Assembly: GCA_000293845.2 (NCBI GenBank) | Contig: ALYF01000002.1 | Span: forward strand, 1-64,000 | DNA length: 64,000 nt | Direction: 5' to 3' | DNA from: an alpha proteobacterium IMCC14465 | Lineage (GTDB): Bacteria > Pseudomonadota > Alphaproteobacteria > RS24 | Part shown: positions 1-6,308 of the stretch, one piece after another | Layout: every line of letters begins with the position of its first letter | Position numbering within the stretch: position 1 is the first letter of the stretch | The notes under the pieces: model-generated | Told to the model about the DNA's origin: nothing | The model's database searches: none | What the model saw: the letters and a program-made list of their open reading frames with translations, nothing else | Program-made: the position numbers and the translations under genes

Positions 1-90
1 CTGGGAAGCCGACGCATGGTGGGTGGTCAAGAAGATATGATTGTCGATGTCGCACTTGACCTACTTAAACAACAAAATGAACAGTCTTAA
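1..90 (+). CDS. 4-hydroxy-2-oxovalerate aldolase, C-terminal end (partial)
   Basis: Only the last 29 codons are in the window; the frame is open from base 1 and stops at TAA 88-90. The visible peptide contains RRMVGGQEDMIVDVALDL, the conserved C-terminus of the DmpG/BphI/MhpE aldolases, which split 4-hydroxy-2-oxovalerate into pyruvate and acetaldehyde at the end of the catechol meta-cleavage pathway. The next gene begins 14 bp downstream on the same strand and belongs to the same pathway, which supports the call. The partner acylating acetaldehyde dehydrogenase is expected just outside the left edge. Confidence 0.85.
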   Translation: MGSRRMVGGQEDMIVDVALDLLKQQNEQS

Positions 91-104
91 ATAGGGGTAA
101 GATT

Positions 105-875
105 ATGGAAAGATTAGATGCATATGCTGAAAAATTAGACACTGCTGCATTGACTGCAACTGATACACCTCAAATTAGTATTGAGGATAATTCTTTTACA
201 GTTGAAGAGGCCTATCAAGTTCAAGCGAAATCTATTGATCGTCGATATGCACGCGGTGAAAAGCGTATTGGTATTAAGATGGGGTTAACAAGCCGTGCGA
301 AGATGATTCAGGTTGGTGTTGACGAAGTGATTTGGGGGCGCTTGACCAATAAAATGGTATTGGAAGAAGGGAGGACTCTTTCAAAATCTAAATTTGTTCA
401 CCCGCGCATTGAGCCAGAAATTGTTTTTTTAATGAAAAAGGAATTGAAAGGTAATGTGACAGCCCTTGAGGCAATGAACGCGGTTGAGGCGATTGGTCCT
501 GCGATGGAGGTTATAGATAGTCGTTATGAAAATTTTAAGTTCGCTTTAACCGATGTGATTGCTGATAACTCATCATCCTCAGGTCTTGTGATTGGAAATT
601 GGCATAAGCCTGATATTGATATTTCCAATCTGGGCATGCGGTTAACTGTTAATGGCCAAGATAAAATGTTTGGTTCATCGGCGGCGATATTAGGCCACCC
701 TGTGCGCTCGCTTGTGTCAGCGGCGCGTATGGTGGCGCAATCAGGTGAAACTCTCAAGCCGGGCGATATCGTTATGGCAGGTGGCGCTACGGAGGCGCAT
801 GCCGTTAGTATTGGTGAAACAGTGTCCCTTACCGTACAAAATTTAGGGACAATCAGCATTACTGTTGAGGCTTAG
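105..875 (+). CDS. 2-oxo-3-hexenedioate (4-oxalocrotonate) decarboxylase, DmpH/XylI type
   Basis: A 256-residue member of the fumarylacetoacetate-hydrolase-like hydratase/decarboxylase family. Members of this branch decarboxylate 2-oxo-3-hexenedioate to 2-hydroxypenta-2,4-dienoate in the oxalocrotonate branch of the meta-cleavage pathway, using a divalent metal. Visible family signatures are IKMGLTSRAKM (about residues 57-67), the metal-site segment HPRIEPEI (about 99-106) and EVIDSRYENFKF (about 136-147). The last resembles DmpH/XylI more closely than the DmpE/XylJ hydratases. It lies 14 bp after the aldolase and 9 bp before the hydrolase, in one operon. A hydratase is the main alternative. 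Confidence 0.8.
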   Translation: MERLDAYAEKLDTAALTATDTPQISIEDNSFTVEEAYQVQAKSIDRRYARGEKRIGIKMGLTSRAKMIQVGVDEVIWGRLTNKMVLEEGRTLSKSKFVHPRIEPEIVFLMKKELKGNVTALEAMNAVEAIGPAMEVIDSRYENFKFALTDVIADNSSSSGLVIGNWHKPDIDISNLGMRLTVNGQDKMFGSSAAILGHPVRSLVSAARMVAQSGETLKPGDIVMAGGATEAHAVSIGETVSLTVQNLGTISITVEA

Positions 876-884
876 TGACGTCTT

Positions 885-1739
885 ATGGCCCAACCACAAA
901 ATAGCCCTGAAATTGGTGAAACTATTCTAGCTGCTGGAGTTGCAACGAATATTCATGATAACCATCTAGCCTCTGACAAAATCCCTGTGATGTTTTTGCA
1001 CGGCTCAGGTCCAGGCGTTTCGGCTTGGGCAAATTGGCGGTTAAATCTTCCGATTATAGGGCGCGAAAGGCGCGTTATAGCTCCTGATATCCTTGGTTTT
1101 GGCTTTACTCAGAGGCCTGAGAATAATCAGTATTCTATGCCGATTTGGTTGTCACATTTGAACGATGTTTTCCATGCATTGGATGTTGAGCAAGTTGATC
1201 TTGTCGGAAACTCATTTGGCGGCGCGTTGGCTATAGCGTTCTGTTCGCATTATCCGGAGCGGGTTCGTCGACTTGTGTTGATGGGGTCGGCAGGCATTGA
1301 ATTTCCGCTTACAGCAGGTCTCGATGCGGTTTGGGGCTATCAACCTTCTGAAGATAATATGCTTAATATGATGGATGTCTTTGCTTATAATAAGCAGCTG
1401 GTTAACAAAGAGCTGGCTGCACTGCGATATAAAGCAAGCATTGCACCGGGGGTTCAAGAAGCCTATGAAAATATGTTTCCGGCGCCGCGCCAAGAAGGGA
1501 TCACAAAAATCGCGACGGCTGAGGATAAAATTAAACAAATTAAAGCTAAAACATTAATTGTGCATGGTCGCGATGACCAAGTCATACCATTAGAAAATAG
1601 TTATCGCTTACATGCACTTATTGACGATTCTCAATTACATGTATTTGGCCGTTGTGGTCATTGGACACAAATTGAATATTGCGATGAATTTAACCAGCAA
1701 GTTATTGATTTTTTTGATGCTGATAGAGGCTATAAATAA
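885..1739 (+). CDS. 2-hydroxymuconic semialdehyde hydrolase (alpha/beta hydrolase), DmpD/XylF type
   Basis: A 284-residue alpha/beta-hydrolase closely resembling DmpD/XylF from end to end. It cleaves the C-C bond of the ring-opened semialdehyde, releasing 2-hydroxypentadienoate and a carboxylic acid. The nucleophile is Ser110 in GNSFGG, the oxyanion region is HGSGPGVSAWANW (39-51), the acid is probably Asp231 in HGRDDQVIP, and the base is His259 in GHWTQIE. The N-terminal NSPEIG (6-11) is typical of this family. The stop codon overlaps the next start by one base (TAATG), indicating translational coupling with the glutathione transferase. Confidence 0.9.
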   Translation: MAQPQNSPEIGETILAAGVATNIHDNHLASDKIPVMFLHGSGPGVSAWANWRLNLPIIGRERRVIAPDILGFGFTQRPENNQYSMPIWLSHLNDVFHALDVEQVDLVGNSFGGALAIAFCSHYPERVRRLVLMGSAGIEFPLTAGLDAVWGYQPSEDNMLNMMDVFAYNKQLVNKELAALRYKASIAPGVQEAYENMFPAPRQEGITKIATAEDKIKQIKAKTLIVHGRDDQVIPLENSYRLHALIDDSQLHVFGRCGHWTQIEYCDEFNQQVIDFFDADRGYK

Positions 1740-2521
1740 TGATTGAGTTATACACACATCCAATGTCACCTTGTGCCCAAAAAGTCCGGATTTTACTAGC
1801 TGAGAAAGGTTTGGATTGGCAAGCACACCATATTGATTTGACGCAAAAAGAGAACCTAAAACCAGAATATTTAAAACTTAATCCTCTTGGTGTCGTGCCG
1901 ACCTTGGTTGATGACGGTAAGGTGGTGATTGAATCCAGTATTATTTGCGAATATTTAGACGAGGCCTACCCGCAAAAAACCTTCCGTCCTAAAGATGCTT
2001 ACGAGGTGTCGAAAATGCGCTTCTGGATGAAGCATATTGATAATAAACTTCACCCGTCTTGTGGTGCTATTCAATGGCCCATGATAATGCGGCCCGCCAT
2101 GCTTGAGCATTCAGCTGAAGAGCGCGCCGCATTATTGGAGAAAATACCTGAAAAACCTCGTCGTGAGAGGCAAAGACGTTTGATCGAAATGGGCTTAGAT
2201 GCTCCAGATGTTACTGACGCGGTAAAAACTTATCGCAAGACAATATTGGATATGGAAAAAAACTTGGAAGGCCATGAATGGCTTCTCAGTAATGCGGTTA
2301 CACTAGCGGATATTTGCCTTATTCCGTATTTCCAAACACTTTTCCAATTCGAGTGGACAGGGATTTATGAAGATTGCCCGAATGTTCAGCGGTGGACACA
2401 AAAATGGTTTGATCGCGCATCATTTGTTGAAGCAGTGCGTCAGGATTTTTCGGCTAAAATTATGGAAGACTGTAAACGCGACGGGCGCGCCGCTTGGCCA
2501 AAAATAAACGCCTACCTCTAA
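1739..2521 (+). CDS. glutathione S-transferase family protein
   Basis: A 260-residue protein with an N-terminal thioredoxin-like GST domain (LYTHPMSPCAQKVRILLAEK at 4-23, NPLGVVPTLVDDG about 49-61, ESSIICEYLDE about 65-75) and an alpha-helical C-terminal domain containing WLLSNAVTLADICLIPY. It is longer than the usual 200-220 residues because of a charged helical insertion at roughly 115-155. The single-base overlap with the hydrolase gene makes it part of the meta-cleavage operon. GSTs are known companions of some aromatic pathways (for example BphK), where they remove halogen or reactive intermediates. The substrate here cannot be told from sequence. Confidence 0.85.
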   Translation: MIELYTHPMSPCAQKVRILLAEKGLDWQAHHIDLTQKENLKPEYLKLNPLGVVPTLVDDGKVVIESSIICEYLDEAYPQKTFRPKDAYEVSKMRFWMKHIDNKLHPSCGAIQWPMIMRPAMLEHSAEERAALLEKIPEKPRRERQRRLIEMGLDAPDVTDAVKTYRKTILDMEKNLEGHEWLLSNAVTLADICLIPYFQTLFQFEWTGIYEDCPNVQRWTQKWFDRASFVEAVRQDFSAKIMEDCKRDGRAAWPKINAYL

Positions 2522-2925
2522 TTATTTGTGAGTAGGGTCCTTTAACTTTTTAAATAACTCGTGTGTTCGAGAAGAGTTCGATGCCTATCCTAGTTCTAAA
2601 CAAATCCATGAGTTTCAATAATTTCAGTAATTAAGTGGTTTATTTGGTTGGTGTAAGTCTTTTTTATGTAATTCCTTAGTGTCTAAGGATCTATAAACCC
2701 AATAGAAACCCTTGGCATTGGCTCAAAATCAATCATTTTTATAATACTCTAAAAATTATAAATAATAAATAAAATCAATGTGTTGATTGCATAATGTAAC
2801 ATAATTAATAAAGGTTAAATGGAATAGAAGTGGAGCATTAACGACGGCTGTCGCTAGATTATAATCGGGCTCTCGCCTCACCCGCAGGGAGCTATTGTCT
2901 TGGAAGTACCTTACCGGGGGGTGCA
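2522..2925. other. intergenic region between the meta-cleavage operon and the accessory element
   Basis: There is no convincing gene in these 404 bases. Most of it is strongly AT-rich. It contains a small hairpin (CCTTAG 2674-2679 pairing with CTAAGG 2683-2688) and a GC-rich tract from about 2838 that can form several short hairpins: CGAC 2842-2845 with GTCG 2850-2853, and GCTCTC 2869-2874 with GGGAGC 2887-2892. The left boundary of the element next door should lie here, but I found no copy of the tRNA-Ser 3' end to mark it. Confidence 0.6.
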
Positions 2926-3666
2926 TCAGTATTCTCCCCATTCTTTTTCTTTTTTGGGGAAATCAATGCTTCTTATTGTTTCTTTGTCTAATCGTGGATA
3001 ATCGTTATTCCACCAATCTATAGCTTTATCAGAGTTGCTATAAATAACGTAGTCTTCCATGTACTCATTTGAATTAAACGACAAGTTTATAAGTTCATAA
3101 ACACAATCTATAGTTTTGATAATTTGATTAAACGAGGGCGCTGAGTTGTTCTCAGTAAGATAATGTTTTAGTGCGCATCTGATGACAGATGGTGAGCAAT
3201 CAGTTTTAAATCGAGTCACGCCAAATTTATTGTTTGTCCAAGTGTCATAAAGTGTCCATTGGTTTTTTTTAAAATCCAAATGATGCTTTTCCTCGGGACA
3301 TACATTTTTCACAACTGCATCAATTATAATATGAACGTTTTTGGGTTTAGTTGAGAAGTGGTCATAAAACTCATTTAATGCATGAGCCATATATTCTTTT
3401 GACGTAAAAATATCGCATACGTAATAAAAATTAGTTTTGTTACTGACCTCTAAAACTTTTTTATTAACTCTTAAATGATAGTAAATTTCCCTAAATGTTT
3501 CATACGGCAGCATTTTAGATAGCTCTGCCTGACTATCTAAGTCTGAGATACTTTTTACCCATTCTAGGTAAGTGTTTTTCCTTTCATTTTTCTCTCTTAC
3601 CTTTTCTTCATGGTCAGAGTCATAAATATAAAAATCATCTTCACATGGTTTATCAAATTTAGTCAT
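2926..3666 (-). CDS. hypothetical protein, last gene of the tRNA-Ser-linked element
   Basis: A 246-residue soluble protein I do not recognise. It is rich in Lys, Asp, Glu, Asn and aromatic residues and has no signal peptide, membrane segment or familiar nucleotide-binding motif. The start is well supported: AGGAGG sits 8 bases before ATG 3666. The gene overlaps the end of the winged-helix initiator-like gene by 8 bases, so the two are translationally coupled. By position it could supply a partner function to that protein, such as helicase loading, but this is guesswork from gene order and no motif supports it. Its codon use is much more AT-rich than that of the flanking chromosomal genes. Confidence 0.7.
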   Translation of the reverse strand: MTKFDKPCEDDFYIYDSDHEEKVREKNERKNTYLEWVKSISDLDSQAELSKMLPYETFREIYYHLRVNKKVLEVSNKTNFYYVCDIFTSKEYMAHALNEFYDHFSTKPKNVHIIIDAVVKNVCPEEKHHLDFKKNQWTLYDTWTNNKFGVTRFKTDCSPSVIRCALKHYLTENNSAPSFNQIIKTIDCVYELINLSFNSNEYMEDYVIYSNSDKAIDWWNNDYPRLDKETIRSIDFPKKEKEWGEY

Positions 3667-4102
3667 CTAATAGCCTCCTAGTGGGCTGAGGTCGCGAAGC
3701 CACTGGCGAAGCGGCCTCTTGCCCACGGTAAGAGGTATTATTCGACTGAATATAACTCTCTCCTTTAGGAGAGTTATATTCAGTCTTATGTGTCCCAACG
3801 GTTTGGGACGTGGTACTTGTCATTTTGGGACGCGATGACTTTGAATTTGGGACGCGGTGATTGCAAATTTGGTACACGTTAGCCTTGCCTAAACTTCCAC
3901 TTTTTCTCTCTAGCCACTTTGCTTTCACAAGGGCATTAATTGAGGTTTGGATAGTGTTTTTGGATTTGTTTAGATAATTGGCTAAGTAACGAATACCGCA
4001 CCAAGCATATCCTTTTTGATTATTGATATGATTTAGCACGGCGATGAATACCCTTACGTCTCTGTCTGATACTTTATCATCTGAAACGATTGTATTAATC
4101 AT
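3659..4102 (-). CDS. winged-helix replication-initiator-like protein with embedded iterons
   Basis: About 147 residues from the ATG at 4102, chosen because AGAGGA lies just upstream; an upstream in-frame ATG at 4132 has no ribosome site. Residues about 10-80 read as a winged helix-turn-helix, with IRYLANYLNKSKNTIQTSIN as the recognition region followed by ALVKAKWLERKSG. This resembles the DNA-binding half of phage and plasmid initiators. The C-terminal half is polar and low in complexity. The DNA encoding that half carries four 22-bp repeats and a perfect 17-bp inverted repeat. This matches the layout of lambda O, where the origin iterons lie inside the initiator gene. A simple transcriptional regulator is the main alternative. 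Confidence 0.6.
   Translation of the reverse strand: MINTIVSDDKVSDRDVRVFIAVLNHINNQKGYAWCGIRYLANYLNKSKNTIQTSINALVKAKWLERKSGSLGKANVYQICNHRVPNSKSSRPKMTSTTSQTVGTHKTEYNSPKGESYIQSNNTSYRGQEAASPVASRPQPTRRLLDD
3744..3785. repeat. perfect 17-bp inverted repeat (hairpin) inside the initiator-like gene
   Basis: The left arm GACTGAATATAACTCTC (3744-3760) is perfectly complementary to the right arm at 3769-3785, with an 8-base loop. It lies inside coding DNA, immediately beside the iteron array. A second, smaller palindrome (GTCCCAA 3792-3798 and TTGGGAC 3803-3809) bridges to the first iteron. Such arms in coding sequence are unusual and suggest a DNA- or RNA-level role, for example as part of a replication origin or a transcription attenuator. 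Confidence 0.85.
3802..3889. repeat. four tandem 22-bp iteron-like repeats
   Basis: Four copies of a TTTGGGACGCGGT-like core begin at 3802, 3824, 3846 and 3868, exactly 22 bp apart. The first three share TTTGGGACG; the fourth is diverged (TTTGGTACACGTT). Because 22 is not a multiple of three, the repeats fall in different codon phases and do not give a repeated peptide, so the conservation is at DNA level. A 22-bp pitch (about two helical turns) is typical of iterons bound by replication initiators. Confidence 0.8.
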
Positions 4103-4322
4103 TTTTATCCTCTGAACTAAATCCAGTTTCATTTGGTACTCTCAGTTCTAGACTTCTAAACTCAGCCACATGTTCAAATTGAACGTAATAGTCACCATCA
4201 ATGTCAGCGATGGGAGGAAAGTCTTTATGGTTAACCATCCACTCAAATTCATTCTCATTCTCTTCGAGAAGTGCTTGAGCTTCTCTTAGTTTTATCCAGC
4301 GCACACCAATGTCATGATGCAT
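4095..4322 (-). CDS. small hypothetical protein of the element
   Basis: About 75 residues from the ATG at 4322, which follows GGGGGA; the frame is open further to an ATG at 4334. It is acidic and contains MVNHKDFPPIADIDGDYYV, reminiscent of small excisionase or AlpA-type DNA-binding proteins, in which a Pro-Pro turn is followed by an acidic strand. The match is too weak to assign a function. It overlaps the AlpA-like gene upstream by 11 bases and the initiator-like gene downstream by 8 bases, so it sits in the middle of a tightly packed minus-strand operon. Confidence 0.55.
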   Translation of the reverse strand: MHHDIGVRWIKLREAQALLEENENEFEWMVNHKDFPPIADIDGDYYVQFEHVAEFRSLELRVPNETGFSSEDKND

Positions 4323-4533
4323 GGCTTCCCCCATAAGGACGTTCTGCTTCCGCAGTCTTAGCGGCGATGTCAGCCATAATTTCTGACCTTAGCCATCTAA
4401 ATTTCATGTTTGGGATGCTGACCGGGGGAGGGATTAACCCTTCTTTAGCCTTAGCGTAAACGGTGCTACGAGCGATGCCGTAGATACGCATGATATCTTG
4501 CACGCGTAGTAATTCATCTGTCTGGATACTCAT
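4312..4533 (-). CDS. AlpA-family / excisionase-like HTH regulator
   Basis: A 73-residue protein with the AlpA/MerR-like helix-turn-helix layout: LLRVQDIMRIYGIARSTVYAKAKEGLIPPPVSI at residues 8-40, then FRWLRSEIMADIAAK. In phages and satellites such as P4, AlpA-family proteins control excision or early transcription. AAGGA precedes the ATG by about 9 bases. The gene is the second in a minus-strand cluster running away from tRNA-Ser, and it is the clearest sign that the cluster is a mobile element. Confidence 0.85.
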   Translation of the reverse strand: MSIQTDELLRVQDIMRIYGIARSTVYAKAKEGLIPPPVSIPNMKFRWLRSEIMADIAAKTAEAERPYGGSHAS

Positions 4534-4609
4534 ATGTCCAATTCCTTTCTGCCGTATGTGGCAGAATGAAAGTGAACGTATTCATAAATGATTTACATGG
4601 TCTGAATTT

Positions 4610-5077
4610 TTATTGTTTAGACCATTTTTTTCTTTTCTTAATTACTTCCTCGATTGCAATCTCGGTTCGACCTGTCAGTTCTGCTAATTTTTTTATTAAG
4701 TCTTCTTTTTTGTATTCCGGTTTAAGATCATCATAAACATCTATAATATGCCTCGACTCCACCATGTTTTGATAAGGAGACATCCCTTTGTAGTTAATTT
4801 TATCTTCTATAAGTTGATAAAGTCGCTCTGTAATTTGAGGGGCGTGCTGACCCATATTTGATGCTCTAATTGCATACAACATTAGGTTTAGGTCTTGTGT
4901 TTTTTTTGTTTTTTTATCTGACTTATTTTTTAATTCAACCCAAAGACGCTCTAGGTGAATTAAATAATTAATACTTATATTTGGATTTTTCTTAAAAAAA
5001 TAATCCCACCCATACTTTCTCTGTGTCTGATACTCGACATCTGAAAGTTCTTCTGGAGGTATTTCGTCCTTATCCAT
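4610..5077 (-). CDS. hypothetical protein, first gene of the element
   Basis: A 155-residue, highly charged and probably all-helical protein without signal peptide or membrane segment. I do not recognise the family. The C-terminal third (LIKKLAELTGRTEIAIEEVIKK, split here for length) could form a small helix-turn-helix, which would fit an element regulator, but this is tentative. No clear ribosome-binding site precedes the ATG at 5077. It is the gene nearest to tRNA-Ser, where an integrase would normally be expected, and it shows no recombinase motif. Confidence 0.6.
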   Translation of the reverse strand: MDKDEIPPEELSDVEYQTQRKYGWDYFFKKNPNISINYLIHLERLWVELKNKSDKKTKKTQDLNLMLYAIRASNMGQHAPQITERLYQLIEDKINYKGMSPYQNMVESRHIIDVYDDLKPEYKKEDLIKKLAELTGRTEIAIEEVIKKRKKWSKQ

Positions 5078-5125
5078 GAGAACAATATTAGACGTACAGG
5101 GACATAAGGTAAATATTATTTTAAT

Positions 5126-5148
5126 AGTGGCAATTTGAGTGGCAATTT
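5126..5148. repeat. direct repeat AGTGGCAATTT x2 beside tRNA-Ser
   Basis: AGTGGCAATTT occurs at 5126-5136 and again at 5138-5148, 12 bp apart, in the AT-rich gap between the element's first gene and the 3' end of tRNA-Ser. Paired short repeats close to a tRNA attachment site resemble recombinase arm-binding sites, but this pair could be a simple local duplication. Confidence 0.5.
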
Positions 5149-5196
5149 ATTTAATTATTTTTAAATTATTGTTTTTATTATATATTTTTATAAGTC

Positions 5197-5286
5197 TGGC
5201 GGAGAGGGAGGGATTCGAACCCCCGGAACGCGCAAACGCTCAACGGTTTTCAAGACCGCCGCTTTCAACCACTCAGCCACCTCTCC
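5197..5286 (-). tRNA. tRNA-Ser (anticodon TGA)
   Basis: Read on the minus strand, a 90-base class II tRNA starts GGAGAGG at 5286 and ends with CTCTCC, G and an encoded CCA at 5197. The anticodon loop reads CTTGAAA (anticodon TGA), and the long variable arm is typical of tRNA-Ser. The T-loop GGTTCGAATCCC is intact. Its 3' end faces the accessory element at 2.6-5.1 kb, the usual geometry for integration into a tRNA gene. Confidence 0.97.
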
Positions 5287-5384
5287 GACGGGTACTGAAT
5301 AACGCGACCGCTCGCCAAGGGCAAGTCATTTTCGGTATCAATCTCGCAAACGAATCCGTTTAAATAAAGATTGATGGTGTTTTT

Positions 5385-6272
5385 ATGATGCGAATTTTTA
5401 CAAGCCTTATTGTTTTATTTGTTGTAACGGCTGTTTTGCCAGCCTGCGCTCAATTGCAGTTTGGTGCGGAACTCTTAAAGCAAGGTAAACGCACGGCTGC
5501 AGGTGGCATATATAAAGTCGGCAAGCCATATAAAATTGCTGGTGAGTGGTATTATCCGAGAGAAAACACGAAATACGATAATATAGGTATTGCGTCTTGG
5601 TACGGTCCAAAGTTTCAAGGAAGAAGAACAGCCAATGGCGAAATTTTCGATATGAATCTCCTAACAGCGGCGCATCCGACATTGCCCATGCCAGTTATGG
5701 TTCAAGTGACCAATCTTGAGAATGGGCGCTCTATGAAATTGCGTGTTAATGATCGCGGCCCGTTTAAGAAAGACCGTGAAATTGATTTGTCACGACGGGC
5801 AGCAGAAATTTTAGGTTTTAAAGAAAAAGGCACGGCTCGTGTGCGTGTGAAATATCTTCATCGCGCGCCGCTCTATAATCAACTTGGCCAGCTTATCTCG
5901 GGCAATGAAAGTGACAGCTTTGTTTTTGATAAGCCTTATACACCTAGCCAGGATAGATATGTCAGCGCTGCACCTGTTGCTCAGGTGGAAACAAAATCTT
6001 TGGATGGTCAAGGCTTGCCTTCAAAGCAATCTGTTTTGCCAAAGCAAAAATATTATGTTCAGCTTGGCGTGTTTAGCCGCAAGGAGTCTGCCGAGGCGCT
6101 TCGCCAGAAGCTGGGACAAGTTGGACAGGTTGAGGTGAGTGAATTAACATCCGGGGGCAGAATGTTATATCGGGTACGGGTTGGCCCTGTCACCAGCCGC
6201 GTTGATGCAAATATTTTGGTTGATGATGTCTTAGATAATGGTCATCAGGATGCGTTTATTTTAGAAGAATAA
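5385..6272 (+). CDS. rlpA: RlpA-family septal ring lytic transglycosylase (lipoprotein with SPOR domain)
   Basis: A 295-residue protein with a lipoprotein signal (lipobox LPAC, Cys21). The double-psi beta-barrel RlpA domain at about 68-155 contains IASWYGPKFQGRRTANGE, AAHPTLP and VNDRGPF. A C-terminal SPOR domain runs from about 222 to 292 (YYVQLGVFSRKESAEALRQK). RlpA cleaves denuded peptidoglycan glycans at the septum, and SPOR binds them. The gene is directly followed by a D,D-carboxypeptidase, the usual alphaproteobacterial pairing. Two ATG codons in a row open the frame; the first is used here. Confidence 0.93.
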   Translation: MMRIFTSLIVLFVVTAVLPACAQLQFGAELLKQGKRTAAGGIYKVGKPYKIAGEWYYPRENTKYDNIGIASWYGPKFQGRRTANGEIFDMNLLTAAHPTLPMPVMVQVTNLENGRSMKLRVNDRGPFKKDREIDLSRRAAEILGFKEKGTARVRVKYLHRAPLYNQLGQLISGNESDSFVFDKPYTPSQDRYVSAAPVAQVETKSLDGQGLPSKQSVLPKQKYYVQLGVFSRKESAEALRQKLGQVGQVEVSELTSGGRMLYRVRVGPVTSRVDANILVDDVLDNGHQDAFILEE

Positions 6273-6308
6273 TCATAAGATTTTAAACGGAAGCATGAGG
6301 AGGAAAGC

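Noticed and set aside
1375-1557. Additional open frames inside the hydrolase gene and similar frames under most long genes
   Set aside because: These are out-of-frame shadows of well-identified genes with no independent start signals.
2565-2579. GTTC-N7-GTTC, a perfect match to the alphaproteobacterial LexA (SOS) box pattern
   Set aside because: It lies between two gene ends with no gene start nearby in either direction, and about one or two such matches are expected by chance in 64 kb. It could only matter if an unseen transcript starts here.
5139-5363. 74-codon open frame on the plus strand
   Set aside because: It runs across the tRNA-Ser gene and is explained by it.
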